NCBI GenBank assembly: GCA_031410915.1 | Contig: JANNZY010000086.1 | Span: 6,434-70,433, forward strand | Length of the DNA: 64,000 bases | Direction of reading: 5' to 3' | From: WLMZ01 sp031410915 | Lineage (GTDB): Bacteria > Actinomycetota > Acidimicrobiia > Acidimicrobiales > Ilumatobacteraceae | Part shown: positions 15,838 through 25,028 of the stretch, piece after piece | How the letters are laid out: each line of letters opens with the position of its first letter | Numbering within the stretch: the stretch's first letter is position 1 | Made by a program: the position numbers and the translations under genes | The notes under the pieces: generated by a model | Database searches by the model: none | What the model saw: the letters and a program-made list of their open reading frames with translations, nothing else | Told to the model about the DNA's origin: nothing

Positions 15838-17925
15838 ATGGGGCTCACACAACGGATTTGGGGATCCGAACGGAGTGACCGGCGAGCCGTCGCGGCCATC
15901 GCGACAATCGCCGTCATCGGCGTTCTCTGGATCGCGTTCCTGCGTTGGCCGCTGCCGTGGGGCCAGGCGATCCGTGGTGTCGTACTCGGAATGCTGACCG
16001 CGATGTTGGCCACCGGCCTGGCGTTGGTCTACCGAGCCAACCGAGTGTTGAACTTCGCCCAGGCCGATCTCGGTTCGGTGCCGACGTCGTTCGCAGTTGC
16101 GTTGGTCGTGTTCTCCGGCTGGTCGTACTGGCTCGGCTTCGCGATCGGTCTCGTGATGGCTGTCATCCTCGGCGGCCTGGTCGAACTGATCTTCGTGCGG
16201 CGCTTCAAGAACGCGTCACGACTCGTTCTGACGGTCGCCACGCTCGGCATCACACAGTTGCTCGTCGTGCTCGGCATCCTGGTGCCGCGCTGGTGGGGCC
16301 GCAACGCAGCGTCCGAACGGCTGCCGCAGGCGTTCGACTGGAAGTGGGACGTCGGCTCGACGCGACTGCTCTCCAACGACTTCATCGCGCTGGCCGTGGC
16401 ACCGGCGGTCATGCTCGGCGTTGCGCTGTTCCTGAGTCGCACGCGCACGGGGGTCGCTGTTCGTGCCGCAGCGGAACGCAGCGACCGGGCGAACATGCTC
16501 GGCATCCCCGTGGCGCGGCTCAGCACCGTCGTCTGGGCGGTTGCCGCCGGGCTGTCGTTCGTCGCCCTGTTCTTGCGGGCGGGCATCCTCGGCGCGCCGA
16601 TCGGATCGGCGTTCGACGTGACCAACCTGATGTACGCGATGGCCGCACTCGTCATCGGCCGGCTGCAGAACCTGATGCTCGTTGCCACGGCCGGCGTGTG
16701 CATTGGCTTCCTCGACTACTGGGTGACGTGGAACGCGGACAGCCCGCTGCTCGTCGTGCCGATGGTGTCGGCTGCAGTGCTGATCGCGCTGTTGCTGCAG
16801 CGCACGAAGTCGTCACGGCGCGACAACGACGCGACGTCGTCGTGGCGCGGTGCCGAGGAGATCCGTCCGCTCGAGGTCGAGGTCTCGCGGCTCGCGTTGA
16901 TCCGGGCCGCCCGGGCCGCGATCGCGCTGATCGTGATGGCCGCGCTCGTCGCCGTGCCGATCGTCTTCCGCGTCGATCGCCTGATCCAGATCAACGAGAT
17001 AATCATCTTCTGCATCATCGGCGTGTCACTGATGGTGCTGACCGGATGGGCCGGGCAGATCTCGCTCGGGCAGATGGGCTTCGTGGCCGTCGGCGGCGCG
17101 GTGAGCGCACTGTGCACGTCGCGCTGGCAGGTCGACCTCACGGTCGCGTTGATCGCCGGTGGCGTGGCCGGCGCCGTCGCGGCATTGCTCGTCGGCCTTC
17201 CCGCGCTACGACTGCAGGGTCTGTACCTGGCCGTCACGACGTTGGCGTTCGGTCTCAGCGTGACGTCGTGGTTGCTCAACGATCGCTTCTTCGGCTGGAT
17301 CCCACGCAACCGCCTGACGGTGAACCCGCTGTTCGGCCGCATCGACATCGACACGCCGACGCGCTTCTACGCCTACTCGCTCGTCGTGCTCGCGCTGTTG
17401 ATCCTGGCCGTCCGCGGTGTGCGTCGATCACGGACGGGCCGCGTCATCGTCGCGATGCTCGACAACGAGCGGGCGGCGCAGAGCTTCTCGGTTTCCACGG
17501 TGCGCGCCAAGCTCACCGCGTTCATGCTCAGCGGCTCGATCGCGGGAGTGGCCGGCGGGCTGTTCGTGCACATGAACCACTCGTTCAGCCTCAGCCCGTT
17601 CGGGGCCGGGCAGAGCTTCGGGGTCTTCGTGTCGGCCATCATCGGCGGGCTCGGATCGGTCACCGGTGTCATCGTCGGCGCGCTCTACTCGCGCATCACG
17701 CTCCGCCTGCCGACGGTGGAGTGGCGTCTGCTCGCGACGTCGTTCGGCGTGCTGTTGATCCTGCTCGTGATGCCGGCCGGGCTCGGCAGCCAGATCGTGA
17801 AGCTGCGTGATCTGTTCGCTCGCTGGGCGTTGAGGCGACCGCACACGACGGCTCCGGCCACCGTGGCCGAACCGACCGAGCCGTCCATCACGGTTGCTGC
17901 GGACGAGGCGCCGGTGTCTGCGTGA
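15838..17925 (+). CDS. LivH-LivM fused ABC transporter permease
   Basis: This 695-residue protein fuses the two membrane subunits of a branched-chain amino acid (HAAT) type ABC importer. Residues 40-325 are LivH-like (LATGLALVYRANRVLNFAQADLG, RAAAERSDRANMLGIPV as the coupling helix). Residues 355-655 are LivM-like (LMVLTGWAGQISLGQMGF, GLPALRLQGLYLAVTTLAFG, QSFSVSTVRAKLTAFMLSG). The two halves are joined by a charged linker around 315-345. The C-terminal tail is Ala/Pro/Thr-rich. Its GTGA stop overlaps the start of the MFS-ABC fusion, so the transporter is made from one message. The substrate may be an amino acid, amide or urea-like compound. Confidence 0.9.
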   Translation: MGLTQRIWGSERSDRRAVAAIATIAVIGVLWIAFLRWPLPWGQAIRGVVLGMLTAMLATGLALVYRANRVLNFAQADLGSVPTSFAVALVVFSGWSYWLGFAIGLVMAVILGGLVELIFVRRFKNASRLVLTVATLGITQLLVVLGILVPRWWGRNAASERLPQAFDWKWDVGSTRLLSNDFIALAVAPAVMLGVALFLSRTRTGVAVRAAAERSDRANMLGIPVARLSTVVWAVAAGLSFVALFLRAGILGAPIGSAFDVTNLMYAMAALVIGRLQNLMLVATAGVCIGFLDYWVTWNADSPLLVVPMVSAAVLIALLLQRTKSSRRDNDATSSWRGAEEIRPLEVEVSRLALIRAARAAIALIVMAALVAVPIVFRVDRLIQINEIIIFCIIGVSLMVLTGWAGQISLGQMGFVAVGGAVSALCTSRWQVDLTVALIAGGVAGAVAALLVGLPALRLQGLYLAVTTLAFGLSVTSWLLNDRFFGWIPRNRLTVNPLFGRIDIDTPTRFYAYSLVVLALLILAVRGVRRSRTGRVIVAMLDNERAAQSFSVSTVRAKLTAFMLSGSIAGVAGGLFVHMNHSFSLSPFGAGQSFGVFVSAIIGGLGSVTGVIVGALYSRITLRLPTVEWRLLATSFGVLLILLVMPAGLGSQIVKLRDLFARWALRRPHTTAPATVAEPTEPSITVAADEAPVSA

Positions 17926-20873
17926 ACCGCTTCCTGGCCGCGGCACGCCATCCGATGGTGTGGCTTCGCGATGTGTGCGGCGGCGAGTCTGCGTATCCGC
18001 TCGTGATCCTGTTCGGCCTCAACGCGGTCGACGAATTGGACCGCACCGCGTTCGGCATCCTGCTGCCCGAGATTCGCGAGTCGTTCGACATCGACCTCAG
18101 GACCGCGCTCGGTCTCGTCGCCCTCGCGTCGATCGCTGCGCTCGCGCTGCAGGTGCCGATCGCGCAGTTCGCCGACCGTAGCCGGCGCGTGCCGCTCGCC
18201 ATCGTCGGCGCGATGGTGTGGGGTGGGTTCAGCGGGATGACCGGTCTGGCGACAGGCATCGTCGTGCTGACCATCGCCCGCTCCGGCTCGTCGATCGGCA
18301 AGGCAGTCATCGACCCGACGCACAACTCGCTGATCGCCGACTACTACCCGATCGAAACGCGCAGCCGCGTCTACAGCATCCATCGCGCGGCCAATGCGGT
18401 CGGCGCGTTCGTCGGCCCATTGTCCGCCGGGCTCTTGGCCTACTCGTTCGGCTGGCGAGCGCCGTTCTTCGTGTTCATGGTTCCTACCTTGGTCTTCGCC
18501 TTCTTCGCGCTGCGCCTGCGCGAACCGATCCGCGGCAAGTGGGAACGTGCCGCGACCGGCGCGAGCGACGACGTCGTCAACACCGAGGAAGAGCCGGCGT
18601 CGTTCGTCGAGAGCTGGCGCACGGTGCACAAGGTGGAGAGCCTGCGCCGGATCTGGTGGTCGCTGCCCTTCCTGGCCGTCGCACTCGTTGGCTTCGTGAC
18701 GCTCGCGTCCGTGCTGTACGAGCGTGAGTTCAACCTCAACGAACGCGAGCGGGGCATCGCTGCCGCGATCGCTGAGCCGTTCCAGTTGGTCGGCATCATC
18801 TACGGCACGCGGATCATCACCCGCAAGTACATCAACAACATGAAGGGCCTGATCAAGTTCCTGGCCGGCATCGCGATCGCGACGTCCGTCGCATCGGCGG
18901 GGTTCGCACTCGCGCCGAACGTGATCGTCGCGGTCGCGTTGAACTGCGTCGTGTCGGCGGCGCTTGCGCCGCTCGCTCCGGGCATCTTCGTCGCGCTGTC
19001 GTTGGCGATTCCGGCTCGCGCCCGGGCGACCGGCTTCAGCGTCGCCTCGCTGTGGGTGATCCCCGGCCTGGTCATCTTGCCGTTCATTGGCTGGGTCGCC
19101 GACAAGTGGAACGTGCGCATCGGGATGCTCGTCATGCTGCCGCTGTTCATCATCGGCGCGCTGATCCTGCGCAGCATGGCCAACGTCATCGATGCTGACA
19201 TCGCGCAGGTCTGGCGGGCCACCGCCGCTCGTTCGGAAGCGCTGTACCAACGTCGTCACGGCGAAGCCGACCTGTTGCTGGTGCGCGGTGTGGACGCCGG
19301 TTACGGCGGACGGCAGGTGCTGTTCGGTGTCGACATCGACGTCAAGGAAGGCGAGATCGTCGCGCTGCTCGGCACGAACGGCGCGGGCAAGTCCACGTTG
19401 CTGAAGACCATCAGCGGCATCGTCGAAGCGGATCGCGGTGCCGTCGTGCTCGACGGACGCGACATCACCCACGCGCCACCGAACGAGATCGCGGTGCACG
19501 GCATCTCGCAGATGCCCGGTGGTGCCGGCGTGTTCGGCTCGTTGACGATCCGCGAGAACCTGCAACTCGCCGGGTGGACGCAACGCCGCAAGCCGGGCGA
19601 CGTCGCGAGGAGCACCGAGAGCGTGCTCGAGATGTTTCCCATACTCCGCACGCGGATGGGCGACGCGGCCGCCAACCTGAGCGGTGGTCAGCAGCAGATG
19701 CTGGCGCTCGGCATGGCATTCATCGCCCGCCCGCGTGTGCTGCTGATCGACGAGCTGTCGCTCGGCCTGGCACCCGTCATCGTCGGCCAGATGCTGCCGA
19801 TCATCGAGCGTCTGGCCGCCGACGGCGTCGCGATCGTGATGGTCGAGCAGAGCGTCAACGTCGCGCTCACCGTCGCGCAGCGGGCATACTTCCTTGAGCG
19901 TGGCCGGGTGCAGTTCAGCGGCGCGACGGCCGAACTGCTGCAACGGCCCGACCTGTTGCGCTCGGTGTTCCTGTCCAACGCCAGCGTCGGCGCAGCTACC
20001 CACGTGTCGACGTTCGAACGGGTCGAGGGCGACCCGCCGGCGCTCGCGATCAGCGGCATGGTGCGCAGCTTCGGCGGCATCCGTGCGGTCGACGGCGTCA
20101 CCCTCGACGTCGCACCGCGCGAGATCGTCGGCATCATCGGCCCCAACGGCGCGGGCAAGACCACGCTGTTCGACCTGATCTCCGGCTTCACCCCGACCGA
20201 CGCCGGCCGGGTCTTGCTGAGCGGCGAGGACGTCTCGTCGGCCACGCCGTACCAACGCGCCGCAGGCGGACTCGGCCGCAGCTTCCAGGACGCCCGGCTG
20301 TTCCCGGAGATCACCGTCGGCGAGACGCTCGCCGTCGCCACCGAGCGCTTCGTCGGCAGCCGGAGCATCGTCGCCGCTGCAATGCGCCTGCCGCAGTTCT
20401 TCGACTCCGAGCAGCAGATCGCGTTGCGTGTCGACGAACTGCTCGAGCTGATGGGTCTCGGACAGTTCCGCAACTCGTTCATCCGCGAACTGTCGACGGG
20501 TACGCGCCGAGTCGTGGACCTCGCCTGCCAGGTCGCCCACCGGCCGACGGTGATCCTGCTCGACGAACCATCGTCGGGGATCGCGCAGCGCGAAGTCGAA
20601 GCGCTCGCACCGGTGCTGCTGCGCCTGCGCGACGAGATGGGGGCGAGTCTCGTCGTCATCGAGCACGACATGCCATTGATCAGTTCGATCTCCGATCGCC
20701 TCGTCGCGCTCGACCAGGGCCGTGTGCTCACGAGCGGCACGGCGCGTGAGGTGCTCGAACATCCAGATGTCGTCGAGAGCTATCTCGGCACGTCCAGCGC
20801 CGCGATCGCACGATCCGGCACGGACACGGCAACACCGGCCGGTGTCACACCGGCCGGCTCAACAAGGGGGTAG
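17922..20873 (+). CDS. MFS domain fused to two ABC ATPases (LivF and LivG type)
   Basis: This 983-residue protein has three parts. Residues 20-425 are a major facilitator fold with about 12 helices (QFADRSRRVPLAIVGAM loop 2-3; YYPIETRSRVYS; RAPFFVFMVP). Residues 445-700 are a LivF-type ATPase with Walker A GTNGAGKST near 484, signature LSGGQQQ near 586 and Walker B VLLIDELS near 605. Residues 705-965 are a LivG-type ATPase with Walker A GPNGAGKTT near 740, an altered signature LSTGTRR near 856 and Walker B VILLDEPS near 876. It overlaps the LivH-LivM fusion by four bases and the binding-protein gene follows after two bases. The ATPases presumably drive the fused permease; the role of the MFS part is open. 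Confidence 0.92.
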   Translation: MNRFLAAARHPMVWLRDVCGGESAYPLVILFGLNAVDELDRTAFGILLPEIRESFDIDLRTALGLVALASIAALALQVPIAQFADRSRRVPLAIVGAMVWGGFSGMTGLATGIVVLTIARSGSSIGKAVIDPTHNSLIADYYPIETRSRVYSIHRAANAVGAFVGPLSAGLLAYSFGWRAPFFVFMVPTLVFAFFALRLREPIRGKWERAATGASDDVVNTEEEPASFVESWRTVHKVESLRRIWWSLPFLAVALVGFVTLASVLYEREFNLNERERGIAAAIAEPFQLVGIIYGTRIITRKYINNMKGLIKFLAGIAIATSVASAGFALAPNVIVAVALNCVVSAALAPLAPGIFVALSLAIPARARATGFSVASLWVIPGLVILPFIGWVADKWNVRIGMLVMLPLFIIGALILRSMANVIDADIAQVWRATAARSEALYQRRHGEADLLLVRGVDAGYGGRQVLFGVDIDVKEGEIVALLGTNGAGKSTLLKTISGIVEADRGAVVLDGRDITHAPPNEIAVHGISQMPGGAGVFGSLTIRENLQLAGWTQRRKPGDVARSTESVLEMFPILRTRMGDAAANLSGGQQQMLALGMAFIARPRVLLIDELSLGLAPVIVGQMLPIIERLAADGVAIVMVEQSVNVALTVAQRAYFLERGRVQFSGATAELLQRPDLLRSVFLSNASVGAATHVSTFERVEGDPPALAISGMVRSFGGIRAVDGVTLDVAPREIVGIIGPNGAGKTTLFDLISGFTPTDAGRVLLSGEDVSSATPYQRAAGGLGRSFQDARLFPEITVGETLAVATERFVGSRSIVAAAMRLPQFFDSEQQIALRVDELLELMGLGQFRNSFIRELSTGTRRVVDLACQVAHRPTVILLDEPSSGIAQREVEALAPVLLRLRDEMGASLVVIEHDMPLISSISDRLVALDQGRVLTSGTAREVLEHPDVVESYLGTSSAAIARSGTDTATPAGVTPAGSTRG

Positions 20874-20875
20874 TC

Positions 20876-22726
20876 ATGCAGCCAGCAAGTGCCGGAGGTG
20901 GCGCGGGGAAGAGCAATTCCACCGCGCTCAAGCGCTATGGACCGATCATCGGCATCGTGGCAGTGGTCGCCGTCGTCGTCGGCGTACTCGTCGCGACGAG
21001 CGGTGGCGACGACGACAAGTCCGTCTCGGACACGACGACAGCGACCCAACCGACGGAGACGACATCGGCGACCACCGAGTCGACTGCGCCGGCATCGTCT
21101 GCGCCGGCAGCGTCTGCGCCCGACACGGGCACCGGCGACACGACGACCTCGGTCGCCGACACGTCCGCGGGCGACACCAGCATTGCGGCCGGTGGTGGCG
21201 AGGTCACGTACCCGCTGTCGTTCTCTCAGGCCGAAGAGCAAGGCGTCGACGTTGCCTGGGGCGACAACTGCGACGCCGAGCGGGGCACGATCGCCGTGCC
21301 CGACTTCTTCGCCGGCGAGTGCTACGCGCCGTTCGACGGCGACAACGGTGGGGCAACAGCCGAGGGCGTGACCGCGGACGAGATCTCGATCGCGGTCTAC
21401 CAGGGCATCACCGACGACCCGATCATCAAGTACATCACCGACGCAGTCGCAGTCGACGACACCAACGACCAGCAGGCCGAGACGATGCAAGGCATGGTCG
21501 ACTACTTCGAGACCTACTACGAGACCTACGGTCGCACGGTGAAGCTGAGCTTCGTCGAAGGCACTGGCATCGCCAGTGACGAGACCGCTGCTCGTGCTGA
21601 TGCCGTTCGCATCGCCGAGGACATCAAGCCGTTCATGGTCTGGGGTGGCCCGGCGCTGACGAGTGCCTTCGCTGACGAGCTCGCCGCGCGTGGCATTGCC
21701 TGCCTCGCGTGCACGCCCGCCCAGCCGCCGGAGTTCTACACCGAGCGCGACCCGCTCGTGTGGGGCATTGCGGCGGGGGGCGATCAAACGCAGGTCCACG
21801 TCCTGGAGATGATCCAGAAGATGCTGGTCGGCAAGAACGCGACGCACGCCGGCGACGAGTTCATCGACACGCCGCGCACGTTCGGCTTGCTCTACATCGA
21901 GTCCAGCGCAGCGTCCAAGGAGCTCGCCGACCAGTTCGAGGGCGGCATGGTCGCGAACGGCGCGCCGCTCGCCGAGCGCGTTGCCTACCAGCTCGACCCG
22001 GCCACCATCCAGCAGACCGCGTCGCAGGCGATAGCCAAGTTCAAGGCTGCCGGCGTCACGTCCATCGTGTTCAGCGGCGATCCCGTCGCACCACGCGACT
22101 TCACGAAGGAGGCCACCGCGCAGGGCTACTTCCCGGAGTGGATCATCGGCAGTTCGGCGCTCGTCGACCTGAACGCGTTTGCGCGCACCTACGACCAGGA
22201 GCAGTGGAAGCACGCCTTCGGCTTCTCGCAGCTGGCCGCACGCGTGACGCCCGAGATCAGCGGCTACTACGCGCTGTACAAGTGGTTCACGGGTGTCGAG
22301 CCGCCGGCCATCGACACGATCGGCGTCTTCGCCCCGTACCCGGCAGTGTTCTTCGCGGTGCTGCAGGGCGTCGGCCCGAACCTCACCCACGACACGTGGA
22401 AGGAGTCGTTGTTCGCCGGCTCGCAGACCCGAAGCGCGATCACCCAGCCGTCACTTGGTTGGGGCGACAAGGGGCTGTGGGACGAGCCGGACTACGTCGG
22501 TATCGACGACGGCACGATGATCTGGTGGGACGAGACCAAGGGCGGTCCGGACGAGATCCGCAAGGACGGCCAGGGCATGTACGAGTTCGTCGACGGCGGC
22601 GCCCGCTACCTGCCCGGCGCCTGGCCAAGCGTGGACAAGTTCTTCGACCCCGAGGGTGCCGTGTTCCTCTACACCGCCCCGCCCGAAGGCGAGTCCCCGC
22701 CCGACTACCCGTCCCCCGCCGGCTGA
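20876..22726 (+). CDS. Membrane-anchored ABC transporter substrate-binding protein
   Basis: This 616-residue extracytoplasmic binding protein of the Leu/Ile/Val (periplasmic binding protein type I) class belongs to the same operon. An N-terminal membrane helix (residues 23-41) without a lipobox anchors it, followed by a long Thr/Ser/Ala-rich linker (about 45-105) that would span the wall. The binding domain starts near 160 (EISIAVYQGITDDP) and shows the two-lobe pattern (TFGLLYIESSAASKELADQF, VTSIVFSGDPVAPRDF). An AAGGGGG Shine-Dalgarno lies 7 nt before the ATG. It is longer than usual LivJ proteins. The ligand is unknown. Confidence 0.87.
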   Translation: MQPASAGGGAGKSNSTALKRYGPIIGIVAVVAVVVGVLVATSGGDDDKSVSDTTTATQPTETTSATTESTAPASSAPAASAPDTGTGDTTTSVADTSAGDTSIAAGGGEVTYPLSFSQAEEQGVDVAWGDNCDAERGTIAVPDFFAGECYAPFDGDNGGATAEGVTADEISIAVYQGITDDPIIKYITDAVAVDDTNDQQAETMQGMVDYFETYYETYGRTVKLSFVEGTGIASDETAARADAVRIAEDIKPFMVWGGPALTSAFADELAARGIACLACTPAQPPEFYTERDPLVWGIAAGGDQTQVHVLEMIQKMLVGKNATHAGDEFIDTPRTFGLLYIESSAASKELADQFEGGMVANGAPLAERVAYQLDPATIQQTASQAIAKFKAAGVTSIVFSGDPVAPRDFTKEATAQGYFPEWIIGSSALVDLNAFARTYDQEQWKHAFGFSQLAARVTPEISGYYALYKWFTGVEPPAIDTIGVFAPYPAVFFAVLQGVGPNLTHDTWKESLFAGSQTRSAITQPSLGWGDKGLWDEPDYVGIDDGTMIWWDETKGGPDEIRKDGQGMYEFVDGGARYLPGAWPSVDKFFDPEGAVFLYTAPPEGESPPDYPSPAG

Positions 22727-22764
22727 GCCCCCGCGCCCCGAATCCACACCCCGGCTGGTGTCGA

Positions 22765-23442
22765 TCAGTCGGGGAGCTGCCAGTCGATGGGCTGGCGGCC
22801 TCCCGCTTCGAGGGCGGCGTTGGCGCCGCTGAACGGTTTCGTGCCGAAGAAGCCGTTGTGAGCGGACAGCGGCGACGGGTGCGAAGACTCGAGGATCGTG
22901 TGCCGTGTCGTGTCGATCAGCGCCTTCTTCTTGCGCGCGTAGCTGCCCCACAGGATGAAGACGACGGGCTCTATCTTGTCGTTGACGACGCGCAGGACTT
23001 GATCCGTGAACGTCTCCCAGCCCTTGTTCTGGTGGCTGCCGGCCTGGTTGGCGCGCACCGTGAGCGTCGCGTTGAGCAGCAGCACGCCCTGCTCGGCCCA
23101 ATGCTGCAGGTTGCCGTGTTTGGCCGGCGCGATGCCAAGGTCGGTGTGCAGTTCCTTGTAGATGTTGCCGAGCGACGGCGGCACGGCGACGCCTCGCCGC
23201 ACAGAGAAGCACAGACCGTGGGCCTGGTTCGGGCCGTGGTAGGGGTCTTGGCCGAGGATCATCACCTTCGTGTTCGCGTACGACGTCAGGTGGATCGCGG
23301 CGAAGACCTCGTCCGCCGGCGGGTACACCGCGTAGCGACTCCGCTCTTGACGGACAAACGCCTGCAGCTCCTTCCAGTACGGCTGCTCGAACTCGCCGCG
23401 CAACAGTGGGTTCCAGTCCGTCGTGGGCATCCCCAGAGACAT
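22765..23442 (-). CDS. ung: Uracil-DNA glycosylase
   Basis: This 225-residue family 1 uracil-DNA glycosylase removes uracil from DNA to start base-excision repair. The water-activating motif GQDPYHG (Asp66), the uracil-binding LLLNATLTV segment and the DNA-intercalation loop HPSPLSAHNGFFG are intact. The frame is open far upstream (to 23634), but that part is not conserved-looking. The start is ATG 23442 or ATG 23430, four codons later; a TATGTC -10 box 7 nt before 23430 favours the shorter form. It is convergent with the binding-protein gene. Confidence 0.95.
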   Translation of the reverse strand: MSLGMPTTDWNPLLRGEFEQPYWKELQAFVRQERSRYAVYPPADEVFAAIHLTSYANTKVMILGQDPYHGPNQAHGLCFSVRRGVAVPPSLGNIYKELHTDLGIAPAKHGNLQHWAEQGVLLLNATLTVRANQAGSHQNKGWETFTDQVLRVVNDKIEPVVFILWGSYARKKKALIDTTRHTILESSHPSPLSAHNGFFGTKPFSGANAALEAGGRQPIDWQLPD

Positions 23443-23491
23443 ACCACGTCGCGCCGGCGATGGGCAGTTCGTCGGTGGTCCAGTGGCCCAG

Positions 23492-24445
23492 TCAGTCAGG
23501 GGTCGGGGTCGTGCCAGTTGGCGGGGTGTCGCCGTCGGATCCGCCGGTGCCCGAACCCCAGCCACTCCAGTCACCACGATCGCTGTGGTCCTGCCCATCG
23601 CCACCGGTGCCCGGCACGGATCCCGTGCCGCCATTGGCCTTGCCGTCGCCGTCGTCGATGGTGACGTCGGGATGGTCGTCGCCGGCAGCCTCGTTCTCGA
23701 TTTCGAACAGGATCACCCCGTCATTGGCGCGGGCGGTGATGGTCGAGCGACCACCCGGTGCGGTGAAGCGCACGTTGATCTTCTCCGGACCCGATTCGCG
23801 AATCTCGGCTGTCGCCCCGACCGCGGGCGTCTTGCTGACGAGGGAAAGCTTGCCGTTCGCCAGCGTGACCGTGATCGTCCCGAAGGTGGCCGACTTCGTC
23901 TCGGTCGACGACCCGACGAATGCCGGTGCGTGCGTCGTCGTTGCCGTGGGACCCGTCGTGCCCGATGTGCCGCCGGTGCTCGGGCTGGTGCCCTTCGTCG
24001 TGTTGGACGTCGAAGGCGTCGGCGACCCGGTCGGGGCACCCGCTTGGCCCTGCTCGACCGTGGCGACTGTCGTCGCGGCCTCGGTCGTGGTGGTCTCTGG
24101 GACCGTCGTGGTGGTGGGCGGCTCGGTGGACGTGGTCGTCGGCGCGTGGGTGGCCGTGGTCGTGGCCGCGTCGGTCGTGGCCACCGTGGTCGACTCGACG
24201 AGCGCGACGTCGTCGAAGTTGCCACCGGTCGGCACCAACCGACGCTCGGGCTCGGTGCGCAGCGACATCATGGTGATACCCAGCACGCAGACCGCGCCGA
24301 GCCCGCCGATCAGCTCGGCTGCGCGCCGGCGCTTGGCGGCGCGCACGTTGCGGAGCAGGTTCTCGTAGGCGACATCGTCATCGACGCCGTGGCCGGCCAG
24401 CCGCTGCAGCTTCTCGCGCATCACGATCTCGTCGTACTCAGTCAT
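23492..24445 (-). CDS. Membrane protein with Thr-rich linker, partner of ECF sigma factor
   Basis: This 317-residue protein has a short cytoplasmic N-terminus (residues 1-45), one membrane helix (about 47-67), a long Thr/Pro/Ser-rich linker (about 85-165) and an outer domain (165-260) rich in beta strands. It ends with a Gly/Asp-rich tail. It overlaps the sigma factor stop by 8 nt, the usual place of an anti-sigma factor. However, no zinc-finger HxxxCxxC motif is seen, so an anti-sigma role is inferred from position only. The outer domain could sense or bind something at the cell surface. Confidence 0.7.
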   Translation of the reverse strand: MTEYDEIVMREKLQRLAGHGVDDDVAYENLLRNVRAAKRRRAAELIGGLGAVCVLGITMMSLRTEPERRLVPTGGNFDDVALVESTTVATTDAATTTATHAPTTTSTEPPTTTTVPETTTTEAATTVATVEQGQAGAPTGSPTPSTSNTTKGTSPSTGGTSGTTGPTATTTHAPAFVGSSTETKSATFGTITVTLANGKLSLVSKTPAVGATAEIRESGPEKINVRFTAPGGRSTITARANDGVILFEIENEAAGDDHPDVTIDDGDGKANGGTGSVPGTGGDGQDHSDRGDWSGWGSGTGGSDGDTPPTGTTPTPD

Positions 24446-24977
24446 CAGTCGCCCCCGACGACGCCTCGAGCGCTTCCATCCGCCCGCGCAGCGCGTGGCG
24501 GCCCTGGTGGAGGTGGAACTTGACCGCGCCCTCAGAGATGCCCAGAGTGGTGGCGATCTCGGCGACGCTGAGCCCGTCGACGTAGTAGAGCGCCAGCGAC
24601 AGCCGCTGCTGGCGGGGCAGCGAGGCGAGCTGTTGCTCGACATCGCTTCCGGCGGCGGAGTGCTCGGCCACCGGCCGCTCGGCACCGAGGCGGTCGATCA
24701 TCCGCTGCTTGCGGACGTCGTGACGGTGGTCGTCGCGGAGGCGGTTGATGGCCACCCGGCGGATCCAGCCGACAGGATCCTCGTACCGCTGGATCCGGCG
24801 CCACGTGAGGTGAGCCTTGATGAACGCGTGCTGCACTGCGTCGGCGGCGCGCTGCTCGTCACCGCACGCCACTGTGAGGGCGCGCACGAGACGACCGTGA
24901 TGGGCCCGGAACACAGATTCCAGGTCGTCGATCACTCGCGCGTCGTCCATGAGAAAGGCAGTCACCGACCGTGACAC
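24438..24977 (-). CDS. ECF-type RNA polymerase sigma factor
   Basis: This 179-residue sigma-70 family factor has region 2 at about residues 22-88 (AADAVQHAFIKAHLTW; DPVGWIRRVAINRLRD) and region 4 at about 115-165 (LASLPRQQRLSLALYYVDGLSVAEIATTLGIS in pieces). It resembles SigE-like factors that also drive RNA polymerase toward a stress or surface regulon; targets cannot be read here. An ATG nine codons in (24950) is an alternative start. It is divergent from the PLP enzyme gene at 25029, with 51 bp between, and is co-translated with the membrane partner downstream. Confidence 0.88.
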   Translation of the reverse strand: MSRSVTAFLMDDARVIDDLESVFRAHHGRLVRALTVACGDEQRAADAVQHAFIKAHLTWRRIQRYEDPVGWIRRVAINRLRDDHRHDVRKQRMIDRLGAERPVAEHSAAGSDVEQQLASLPRQQRLSLALYYVDGLSVAEIATTLGISEGAVKFHLHQGRHALRGRMEALEASSGATDD

Positions 24978-25028
24978 GACTCGATGTCGCGGTCGGTTTG
25001 GTTGACAGCCAACGTACTGTTTGACCCA

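Noticed and set aside
17685..20762. 1025-codon open frame on the minus strand opposite the MFS-ABC fusion
   Set aside because: Its translation is rich in Arg, Asp, Gln and His with no motif, typical of antisense frames in high-GC DNA; the plus strand carries clear Walker motifs.
25002..25007. TTGACA as -35 box of the PLP enzyme gene
   Set aside because: Only 7 nt separate it from the TACTGT -10 box, far too short for a sigma-70 promoter.
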